Assembly (NCBI RefSeq): GCF_964340395.1
Contig: NC_135552.1
Span: 11,824,694 to 11,842,193 of the forward strand
DNA: 17,500 nt
DNA from: Glandiceps talaboti
Taxonomy: Eukaryota; Hemichordata; Enteropneusta; Spengelidae
Reading direction: 5' to 3'
The position numbers were made by a program, and so were the translations under genes. Position 1 is the first letter of the stretch. Each line of letters starts with the position of its first letter. The notes under the pieces were generated by a model, which saw only the letters and a program-made list of their open reading frames with translations, did not search any database and was not told the origin of the DNA. Shown here in pieces: positions 15,362 through 17,500 of this stretch.

Positions 15362-17288
15362 ATGTATGTATGTATGTATGTATGTATGTATGTATGTATG
15401 TATCTCTCTCGTCTCAGTCTCTCTGTCTGTCTGTCTGTCTGTCTGTCTCTGTCTCTGTCTCTGTCTCTGTCTGTCTTTCTGTTTCTCCCTCCCCCTTTCT
15501 CTCTCTCTCTCATTGTTCTCTGGGTACATTTCGGGGAGGGGGGACCATGACATTTTTGAGAGTGCGAAGGTGGGGGGATGCAAACATTTTTTTGACCAAA
15601 ATAATTTCCCCCCCCCCCGCCGCAAATACTGACTCCAACCTAATCCTGATAAGTGCTACTATACCCCAAACATCAAGACCATATCGGTAATGCTGAGAAA
15701 CTGTTGACTTCAAATACGGTAAACGTTTGATCGCAAACGGACCTTAGCGCAATTATGCGATGGAAACCAACTCACCTGAAGCAGAAAATCGACAGACTTG
15801 TTTAGCAAGTAAACAACAACTTCAACTTGTTAGATGATCACCATTGATCATCAAATGCAGATGTTATGCATAATCTTATGGCGAATACTCACTGTTTTAG
15901 CTGTAACATTGCAAGTGAGATGTGATTCTCTTTTCAGTGTATTGTATGATTTGACAAGATTATTGTCGAGCCAGACGATGCTGTTTGAGGTAACATAATT
16001 TTCATTGCTGGTATCACATTTCTATCCAACAATACTTACATTTCGCCACGTCAGCAGGAGGTCATATTTACTGTCAATGTCAAAATCCAGATAACCAGCC
16101 AAGTATACCACGCCACTACTACTGTTAGACACTGTGCCAAACCGTTGATCCTGGAAAAAATAGTGCCAATGGCATTGTAGTACAACTGTAGAGTATGGGC
16201 AATGATTGGTGAGAGAGTAATTTCCAATAGCAAGGTTTTGATAGGTAGGGCATTCTATTCTGTTTTGGTAAGTTGATTCAGACTCATCCCTGTTGTTATC
16301 TTTGCACAAGATACTATTGGTGTTGCTATGGGTGTGTCCATGGTTACTATGCACATTGTGTTTACATTTTAGCAAAGGCACTGCCGCGGTAGGTAGCTGT
16401 TTCTGTGGTCTCAGTTACTAGCCATAAAAGGTACAGACCTTTAAATGTTATTTTATCAGGGTTGACGAACGAGTATACTCATAATCCTACATCATTAAAT
16501 TTTAATGAGAAACCTATCAGACGTCATTACTTACTTTGTTTGTAGTTTCTGATATTTCAAAATTCGTTATATGATGTATATACTCGGGGAGTCTGTAAAC
16601 TTCAGAACCAACTTTCATACTCTGCAAACAAAAAATAGAAATATCAAATTACTTGTCCTAAACAAAAAGTCTCTGCTGTTTACCTTAGAAATGAAAGGTT
16701 TCTCCACCGTCTGTTATACTTATATACTCGTGTCATAGTGTGTGGTTCTGCATGGGTTTTGTACTTTTGAACTTAAACCACTATATGGTATGAGTTTTGA
16801 CGACAATGTGTACATCACTCAAATGACATGTCAATGAAGACGCTTGATCATCATAACAGTATTGCACGTATTTGTAGGAGCTCGGGTGTCCCCACAGCGC
16901 ATTTGTAATTACATTTAATTGATATCTCAGTGTACTGACTTTGTCATCTCGTGCGCGCAACACTGGAAAACATGCGCAGAATAGATGCACAGCGGAGCTC
17001 GAAATAACTTCAGCGCCGGGGCAATAGTGCCGCGGGGAGTCTCTGCACGCGCGGGCAATATCCACAGGCAATAGTCTATTTAAAGGTCATGTGATTCGAT
17101 TCTGACCAATGACAGCTTGTGCAAGAACTTTGAGGTGCAATAATATGGGTAAGAAATAGTTACTTATTGTAACGATTACAGTACATACACATATATCTTG
17201 AGTATTCTCAAACACGTGATATGGCATACCTCAGTTATATTGACTTCATCACTACCTGCAAATGTCCACTCCGTACAAGTACCTGCAA
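164..17288 (-). CDS. Ig/EGF receptor tyrosine kinase gene (partial, 16 exons placed)
   Basis: A single-pass membrane receptor with an intracellular tyrosine kinase. Exons, 5' to 3' on the minus strand: 17288-17230, 16621-16535, 16150-16040, 14210-14076, 13727-13619, 11004-10877, 8694-8496, 6720-6592, 4775-4583, 4271-4150, 3609-3484, 2982-2779, 2002-1851, 1443-1287, 655-545, 321-164. They total 2180 nt, every junction is GT-AG and every phase agrees. Order: FN3-like and Ig-like N-terminal region, EGF, Ig (C..W..C), EGF, a longer EGF-type exon, TM helix, juxtamembrane, kinase N-lobe. Kinase marks are the glycine loop GMGEFGKV, VAVK, the alpha-C glutamate in FCHEIDRL and the hinge VVEYASRGDLLSFV. 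HRD and DFG are outside the window. Many N-glycosylation sequons lie only in the extracellular part. Tie-like receptors are the nearest architecture known to me, but the domain order differs, so I assign no symbol. No exon with a signal peptide is visible. Confidence 0.9.
545..655 (-). CDS. RTK exon: kinase alpha-C helix and beta4
   Basis: Acceptor TTTACAG, donor GGAG|GTAATA, phase 1 on both sides. It encodes the alpha-C helix FCHEIDRLIDL, whose glutamate would pair with the VAVK lysine of the previous exon, followed by GHANIIMLHGV, the usual H-x-N-I-I-x-L-x-G signature of receptor tyrosine kinases. It is too short and too interrupted to stand out as an ORF; reading phase and kinase consensus place it. 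Confidence 0.9.
656..1173. other. Intron, no feature seen
   Basis: AT-rich intronic sequence between two kinase exons. I see no gene, clear repeat or conserved motif here. Confidence 0.5.
1174..1253. repeat. (GATT)n microsatellite
   Basis: About twenty near-perfect GATT units in the intron just downstream of the glycine-loop exon. On the transcribed strand it reads AATC and is open in several frames, which produces a spurious INQS repeat after the kinase exon. Confidence 0.97.
1287..1443 (-). CDS. RTK exon: juxtamembrane and glycine-rich loop
   Basis: Acceptor CATGTAG, enters in phase 0 and leaves in phase 1 at CGG|GTAAGA. It encodes the juxtamembrane stretch GLSPKIDSWMIKRSQIDVQG, then the nucleotide-binding loop GMGEFGKV and the ATP-anchoring lysine in VAVKTI. 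A GATT microsatellite begins about 33 nt into the following intron. Confidence 0.93.
1444..1850. other. Intron, no feature seen
   Basis: AT-rich intron between the TM and glycine-loop exons; no clear internal structure. Confidence 0.5.
1851..2002 (-). CDS. RTK exon: transmembrane helix
   Basis: Acceptor TTTTAG, enters in phase 1; donor AAG|GTAGGT, leaves in phase 0. A short ectodomain linker (PGSDSR) is followed by about 23 hydrophobic residues beginning YYLLSIIGAVAL, then a basic stop-transfer stretch (YHRRNKYYR) and an acidic juxtamembrane helix (YEREFEEMLK). This is the only membrane segment seen and sets the topology: exons to the right are extracellular, those to the left cytoplasmic. 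Confidence 0.92.
2091..2128. repeat. 38-bp near-perfect palindrome
   Basis: Two 18-nt arms (beginning CATGGAGGTATAAGGGGA) are inverted copies with one mismatch and a 2-nt centre. It lies about 90 bp upstream, in transcript terms, of the TM exon acceptor. It could be a hairpin or cruciform, the end of a rolling-circle element, or two TIRs left after element loss. Confidence 0.85.
2779..2982 (-). CDS. RTK exon: EGF-type module, extended
   Basis: Phase 1 on both sides; donor GACA|GTAAGT. It starts with CPADRYGPDC, continues CGCQNDAKC and CECESD, and then adds a second cysteine-rich half-module (CGDLCQVKCDC ... CICTDD) with an NAT sequon just before the TM exon. The cysteine spacing is the compact MEGF/Tie type. 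At 204 nt it is longer than a single EGF exon and may encode one and a half domains. Confidence 0.9.
2983..3483. other. Intron, no feature seen
   Basis: Intron between two EGF exons with no gene and no clear repeat. A 72-codon open stretch lies here without exon signals. Confidence 0.5.
3484..3609 (-). CDS. RTK exon: EGF domain
   Basis: A symmetric phase 1-1 exon of 126 nt with acceptor TCCAG and donor CAAG|GTAAAT. The protein runs CQHDYYGDTC ... CGCKNEASC ... CVCTAGWTGKHC, a complete EGF pattern ending in the usual GWTGxxC. An NYT sequon lies in the first loop. Its symmetric phase allows insertion, skipping or duplication without a frameshift. Confidence 0.92.
3610..4149. other. Intron with short palindrome
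   Basis: Intron between EGF and Ig exons. It holds a small inverted repeat, CTGTGTCA-g-TGACACAG at 3702-3718, followed by two short direct repeats of AGAACTAGTA. Otherwise I see nothing. Confidence 0.5.
4150..4271 (-). CDS. RTK exon: second half of Ig domain
   Basis: Acceptor TTTTACCAG, enters in phase 2 and leaves in phase 1 at AAAG|GTAAAA. It encodes the E-F-G strands of an Ig domain: MVITLATDD, then the second conserved cysteine in GQIECLAVD, and a closing strand YRDSATFLI. The first cysteine and the tryptophan are in the preceding exon. Confidence 0.87.
4431..4583. repeat. Compound microsatellite (CA, CACG, CATA)
   Basis: A run of CA, then CACG, then CA again, then about seventeen CATA units up to the Ig exon border. 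On the transcribed strand the tract starts as TATG repeats, and its first unit is the exon donor. Open frames across it (CMYV, HTRT) are artefacts. Confidence 0.96.
4583..4775 (-). CDS. RTK exon: first half of Ig domain
   Basis: Acceptor TCTTTATAG, enters in phase 1 and leaves in phase 2. It contains the first Ig cysteine (VTIRCTFYN), the core tryptophan (INSTWLINGS) and a strand ending AVNIT. The donor TT|GTATGTATG is also the first unit of a long TATG array, so exon and microsatellite share a border. Joining to 4271 gives a phenylalanine codon and keeps the Ig fold in frame. Confidence 0.88.
4776..5347. other. Intron, no feature seen
   Basis: AT-rich intron 5' part (transcript sense: its 3' end, before the Ig exon). 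The open frames here have no exon signals. The phrase TGGTTGTATCAAACAG near 6519 also occurs in inverted orientation near 5080, so fragments of a shared repeat may flank the element at 5348-6451. Confidence 0.4.
5348..6451 (+). mobile_element. Tandem-repeat transposable element, Helentron/pearl-like
   Basis: It starts with CCTCCCGTAAGGG and ends with the inverse CCCTTACGGGAGG, giving 13-bp terminal inverted repeats. The interior is about six imperfect copies of a roughly 146-bp AT-rich unit (ATTATGCAAATT marks at 5633, 5777, 5924, 6071, 6217). A (GACA)n tract at 6346-6410 follows, then a terminal hairpin with an 11-bp stem (TACCTCCCGTA) at 6428-6453. It codes for nothing. Central tandem repeats, a GACA/GTCY microsatellite and a terminal hairpin are the known layout of DINE/Helentron and bivalve pearl elements. 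Assignment to that group is inference. Confidence 0.75.
6346..6410. repeat. (GACA)n tract inside the element
   Basis: Imperfect ACAG/GACA units with GACG variants; the microsatellite block of the tandem-repeat element. Confidence 0.95.
6428..6453. repeat. Terminal hairpin of the element
   Basis: TACCTCCCGTA, a CCCT loop, then TACGGGAGGTA: a perfect 11-bp stem. Its right half pairs with the 5' terminal repeat at 5348-5360. Confidence 0.9.
6592..6720 (-). CDS. RTK exon: first EGF domain
   Basis: A symmetric phase 1-1 exon of 129 nt; acceptor AATTAAG, donor ATAC|GTAAGT. It encodes CPDGKYGLFC, CICKNGATC, GACNCQDGWMGPAC, a complete compact EGF domain. The codon split at its end joins the following Ig exon as CGC (Arg). 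The acceptor has a weak pyrimidine tract. Confidence 0.92.
6850..7119. repeat. (TATG)n microsatellite, about 270 bp
   Basis: A nearly uninterrupted TATG array with a few TACATG, TTTATG and TGTG variants. It is open in several frames (CMYV proteins), which is expected for a 4-bp repeat lacking stops. The transcript carries CATA repeats, complementary to the TATG repeats at the Ig exon donor. Confidence 0.98.
7120..7360. repeat. AT-rich tract with (TTTA)n patches
   Basis: TTTA runs at about 7122-7138 and 7318-7356 flank a unique stretch containing GACATGCCTACAGG. This could be the 3' tail of a retroposon, but no diagnostic domain is visible. Confidence 0.5.
7361..8055. other. Intron, no gene seen
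   Basis: Unique-looking intron with a CAAA-rich stretch near 7800-7850. The open frames here lack exon signals and similarity. Confidence 0.5.
8061..8265. repeat. 42-bp minisatellite with CRE palindrome, five copies
   Basis: Five near-identical units, each containing GCCGCGATGACGTCAGC. The palindrome TGACGTCA starts at 8080, 8122, 8164, 8206 and 8248, always 42 bp apart. TGACGTCA is the full consensus cAMP response element bound by CREB/ATF. Since 42 is divisible by three, frames on both strands stay open and give 14-residue periodic ORFs that are not genes. The copies differ at very few positions, so the expansion is recent or homogenised. Confidence 0.95.
8080..8255. promoter_or_regulatory. 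Five CREB/ATF site candidates (TGACGTCA)
   Basis: Five perfect 8-bp CRE palindromes with identical CpG-containing flanks in an intron of the receptor gene. Sequence match only; binding and activity are inference. Confidence 0.45.
8496..8694 (-). CDS. RTK exon: Ig-like domain, C-terminal part
   Basis: Acceptor CTTCATAG, enters in phase 0 and leaves in phase 1 at ACGG|GTAAGA. The protein has an Ig-type core tryptophan (EITWFQRKRP), a strand pair and the distal cysteine (VQHRCSLILP), and ends AEVTG directly before the EGF exon. The partner cysteine is in the exon at 10877-11004. Confidence 0.82.
8905..9092. repeat. Inverted microsatellite (TATG)n / (CATA)n
   Basis: TATG units up to about 9018 are followed directly by CATA units to about 9092, meeting at GTATAC. 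The arms are self-complementary for roughly 70 bp, apart from a variant block at 8977-9001, so DNA cruciforms or an intronic RNA hairpin are possible. Confidence 0.95.
9650..9832 (-). pseudogene. CR1-like RT C-terminal fragment
   Basis: 60 codons beginning near MMGVIRRTYAHLDTSAFGL and containing LVGPHLEYANQVWAS and QRRARKLIPD, the conserved region after the RT domain in CR1/Jockey-type elements. A stop (TAA) interrupts it before the DLPYEEWLGRLNL region. Confidence 0.8.
10070..10468 (-). pseudogene. Reverse transcriptase fragment, longest open part
   Basis: A 132-codon open stretch with RT motifs: the FGYISGGSTILQLL region, then CDFAKAFDKV (RT palm motif A, with the first catalytic aspartate) and SGVSQGSVLEP (motif B region). 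The YADD motif expected about 40 residues later is missing: sequence jumps from ILSFIN to the downstream LQ..V..YINK..DW region in another frame, implying an internal deletion. It cannot be active. Confidence 0.85.
10800..10850. repeat. (TG)n dinucleotide repeat
   Basis: About 25 perfect TG units. On the transcribed strand it is a CA tract beginning some 26 nt downstream of the donor of exon 10877-11004, and it sits at the truncated 5' border of the LINE. Confidence 0.98.
10877..11004 (-). CDS. RTK exon: Ig-like domain, N-terminal part
   Basis: Acceptor CTCTCTAG, enters in phase 1; donor TACAAG|GTGATG (not optimal), leaves in phase 0. It encodes MVPFYLDTTG, then DTITINCLDN with the first Ig cysteine, and a strand ending VFIYK. 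A CA-repeat tract begins about 26 nt downstream of the donor on the transcribed strand, followed by a dead LINE. Confidence 0.8.
11005..11911. other. Intron with a G-run cluster
   Basis: No exon found. It contains the G-rich block at 11234-11261 and otherwise AT-rich unique sequence. A 69-codon plus-strand frame at 11663-11872 has no supporting features. Confidence 0.5.
11234..11261 (+). other. G-quadruplex motif
   Basis: Five G runs separated by one to three bases (GGGGATTGGGGGGGATGGGG, then TGGGTGGG). This satisfies the usual G4 pattern. It is on the strand that serves as template for the receptor gene. Confidence 0.7.
11912..12066. mobile_element. Palindromic MITE candidate, about 155 bp
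   Basis: The left end TATTCCCCAATAATTTTCCT and right end GAGAAAAATATTGGGGAG are imperfect inverted repeats that continue for about 45 bp. A nested hairpin GGGTTGC ... GCAACCC and a GTGAC ... GTCAC pair lie inside. No coding capacity. Exact ends and target-site duplication are unclear. Confidence 0.65.
12180..13160 (+). mobile_element. Second tandem-repeat element with GTCG tail
   Basis: Three diverged units, marked by A-TATGG-TGCCATT at about 12382, 12680 and 12956, repeat at roughly 280-300 bp; each also holds a 'GGTCAAGGTCA'-like phrase and a GGGGTAGA phrase. The last unit leads into an imperfect (GACG/GTCG)n tract at 13099-13128, then CCCATTTTAATAGAACCCCT and a small CCCC-TTT-GGGG hairpin at 13145-13155. 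The tail layout matches the element at 5348-6451. The 5' boundary is uncertain. Confidence 0.6.
13161..13618. other. Intron, no feature seen
   Basis: AT-rich intron before exon 13619-13727; no repeats or motifs I can support. Overlapping frames at 13505-13840 are shadows of the exon. Confidence 0.5.
13619..13727 (-). CDS. RTK exon: N-terminal beta-rich region
   Basis: Acceptor TACACAG, enters in phase 0; donor GAAT|GTAAGT, leaves in phase 1, forming a TGT (Cys) codon with the next exon. It encodes PFPFQIYVGKDD and a stretch ending LYWDTYFSNE. I cannot assign a named fold to this exon alone. Phase agreement on both sides and strong splice sites support it. Confidence 0.78.
13728..14075. other. 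Intron, no feature seen
   Basis: Unique-looking intron between two N-terminal exons. Confidence 0.5.
14076..14210 (-). CDS. RTK exon: FN3-like strands
   Basis: 45 codons, phase 0 on both sides; acceptor TTCTACAG, donor TTAT|GTAAGT. It begins VTEPSSEECFKFDLTVIVED, which after TWRN of the upstream exon resembles the B-C strands of a fibronectin type III domain (tryptophan, proline, then alternating hydrophobics). An NET sequon and a CCLC cluster follow. The FN3 reading is an inference. Confidence 0.8.
14315..14805. repeat. Four-copy ~112-bp tandem repeat
   Basis: Diverged units marked by TTTTGAATG (14457, 14571, 14678 and about 14793) and by GGCTGTTGCTATGG-like phrases (about 14411, 14525, 14636, 14745). 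The sequence after it (14880-15190: TTTCAGCCCAATCTGCTCAG and a G run) may belong to the same element. A related copy lies at 16155-16375. Confidence 0.75.
15063..15076 (+). repeat. Poly-G run
   Basis: A run of about twelve G next to GGA; low complexity. Confidence 0.9.
15268..15510. repeat. Compound microsatellite (TATC, TCTG, TATG, TCTC)
   Basis: TATC units, then about 17 TCTG units, then TATG units at 15360-15403, then mixed TCTG/TCTC. All long frames across it (SVCLSVCL, DRQTDRQT, SLSL) are repeat artefacts. Confidence 0.97.
15530..15625. repeat. G-run / C-run block
   Basis: GGGGAGGGGGGGACC at about 15533 and a second G run at 15571 are followed by a C run at 15608-15618. The G and C runs could pair. 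It is probably part of a dispersed repeat. Confidence 0.6.
15776..15825 (-). other. Candidate alternative exon following the Ig-like cassette
   Basis: A short exon: acceptor CTAACAAG, donor CTTCAG|GTGAGT. It enters in phase 1 and leaves in phase 0, encoding EVVVYLLNKSVDFLLQ, which could be the closing strand of the Ig-like cassette upstream. It fits only after the phase-1 donor at 15889, across a 63-nt intron. It would join VTEPSS of exon 14076-14210 in frame. Confidence 0.38.
15889..16021 (-). other. Candidate alternative Ig-like exon
   Basis: Read from acceptor GTTGGATAG in phase 0, it encodes KCDTSNENY, SIVWLDNNLV and SHLTCNVTAKT: a cysteine, a core tryptophan and a second cysteine at Ig spacing. 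It can leave in phase 1 at GTGA|GTATTC (to 15825) or in phase 0 at ACA|GTGAGT (exon end 15893, to 14210). The acceptor is 18 nt from the donor of the exon at 16040, so the two exons cannot be joined. It is either mutually exclusive with that exon or a decayed remnant. Confidence 0.4.
16040..16150 (-). CDS. RTK exon: FN3-like strands, N-terminal region
   Basis: 37 codons, phase 0-0, with strong acceptor TTTTTTCCAG and consensus donor AAT|GTAAGT. It encodes DQRFGTVSNSSSGVVYLAG and a strand YDLLLTWRN. Joining to 14210 makes an NVT sequon. The next possible acceptor lies only 18 nt downstream, so this exon cannot be spliced to the Ig-like candidate exon next to it. Its acceptor abuts a dispersed repeat copy. 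Confidence 0.75.
16155..16375. repeat. Dispersed copy of the 14.3-kb repeat
   Basis: AATAGTGCCAATGGCATTGT with GTACAACTGTA matches the head of the repeat at 14314-14345, and CCCTGTTGTTATCTTTG with TGTTGCTATGGGTGTG matches 14399-14440 and 14602-14650. Its left edge abuts the acceptor of exon 16040-16150. Confidence 0.7.
16535..16621 (-). CDS. RTK exon: N-terminal region
   Basis: 29 codons, phase 0-0; acceptor TTGTTTGCAG, donor AAA|GTAAGT. It encodes SMKVGSEVYRLPEYIHH and ends ISETTNK. It has no recognisable domain on its own and is supported by strong splice sites and phase. It contains an in-frame ATG as its second codon. Confidence 0.72.
16946..17110 (-). promoter_or_regulatory. CpG-rich patch with promoter-like motifs
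   Basis: On the minus strand, in order: ATTGG (inverted CCAAT, 17110-17106), ATCACATGACC (E-box type, 17095-17085), CTTTAAATAG (TATA-like, 17085-17076), then about 110 bp unusually rich in CpG (17056-16946) containing CATGCGCA. It is the only CpG-rich patch of this size in the window and lies in the intron upstream of exon 16535-16621. No start codon with a signal peptide follows, so an alternative promoter is only a suggestion. Confidence 0.3.
17230..17288 (-). CDS. RTK exon: most upstream exon in window
   Basis: Acceptor CCATTGCAG, enters in phase 1; donor GAG|GTATGC, leaves in phase 0. It encodes AGTCTEWTFAGSDEVNITE with an NIT sequon. A second AG six bases further (exon start 17282) keeps phase and would drop two residues. 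The acceptor region is duplicated on the far side of a TA array. The signal-peptide exon is expected beyond 17500. Confidence 0.65.
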
Positions 17289-17316
17289 CTGCAATGGAAA
17301 GTACCATAAGTTTTTG

Positions 17317-17318
<2 letters not shown>

Positions 17319-17387
<69 letters not shown>
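17319..17387. repeat. (TA)n repeat
   Basis: About 34 perfect TA units just upstream, in transcript sense, of the most 5' exon's acceptor. Confidence 0.98.
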
Positions 17388-17391
<4 letters not shown>

Positions 17392-17395
17392 GTGC

Positions 17396-17421
17396 ACCTG
17401 TAACTGCAATAGAAAGTATCA
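17396..17421 (-). repeat. Duplicate of a splice acceptor
   Basis: 26 bp matching 17281-17306 at 23 positions; all three differences are transitions. Read on the minus strand it contains TTTCTATTGCAG, a second acceptor-like site, but leads into the TA array with no open exon. Confidence 0.8.
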
Positions 17422-17500
17422 TTTGACATTCCCATGTAATGCGTATGTCTGATATAAATTTAATATCTAGTTTTTACTTTTCAAAATATGCAAAGTATAA

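Noticed and set aside
15191-15632. Ser/Val/Cys/Leu and Asp/Arg/Gln/Thr repeat ORFs
   Set aside because: Artefacts of TCTG and TCTC simple repeats.
16151-16381. Extending exon 16040-16150 upstream through an open frame to 16381
   Set aside because: A strong TTTTTTCCAG acceptor at 16151 and the repeat content of 16155-16375 mark it as intron.
16781-17071. 96-codon minus frame through the CpG-rich patch
   Set aside because: No ATG at its start, no signal peptide and no matching donor; it is probably intron or untranslated sequence.

Overview
The window is animal nuclear DNA. It holds one gene split by many spliceosomal introns and long arrays of di- and tetranucleotide repeats, and it has no bacterial operon structure or intact single-exon genes. 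The repeat content (tandem-repeat elements with GACA/GTCG tails, CR1-like LINE remnants, TATG and GATT microsatellites) and the Ig/EGF receptor kinase suggest an invertebrate, possibly a hemichordate, cephalochordate, echinoderm or mollusc. The sequence alone does not settle the species.

The gene lies on the minus strand and fills the window. Sixteen exons can be placed by splice signals, reading phase and protein logic, between 17288 and 164. All fifteen introns are GT-AG, all phases agree, and together the exons give 726 complete codons without a stop. Both ends are missing: the signal peptide and first exon lie beyond 17500, and the catalytic and activation-loop part of the kinase lies before position 1. 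In order the protein has a beta-rich N-terminal region (FN3-like, then Ig-like), an EGF domain, an Ig domain, two or more EGF-type modules, one transmembrane helix, a juxtamembrane segment, and the N-lobe and hinge of a tyrosine kinase. The EGF/Ig mix recalls Tie-type receptors, but the order is not the vertebrate one.

Region by region: 1-2002 kinase, juxtamembrane and TM exons; 2779-3609 EGF exons; 4150-4775 Ig domain in two exons; 5348-6451 a tandem-repeat transposable element that looks like a Helentron/pearl type; 6592-6720 an EGF exon; 6850-7119 a long TATG array; 8061-8265 a 42-bp minisatellite carrying a CRE palindrome in each copy; 8496-8694 an Ig-like exon; 8905-9092 a self-complementary microsatellite; 9241-10790 a dead CR1-like LINE; 10877-11004 an Ig-like exon; 11912-12066 a palindromic MITE candidate; 12200-13160 a second tandem-repeat element; 13619-14210 two N-terminal exons; 14315-15600 a third repeat block; 15776-16150 a crowded exon cluster that may contain mutually exclusive exons; 16535-17288 the most upstream exons, with a CpG-rich promoter-like patch between them.

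The most interesting points are the CRE minisatellite with a repeat of exactly four helical turns, the exon cluster with an 18-nt exon gap, the microsatellites tied to splice donors (one array begins inside a donor, one CA array begins 26 nt after another), and two different repeat elements sharing the same tail layout.
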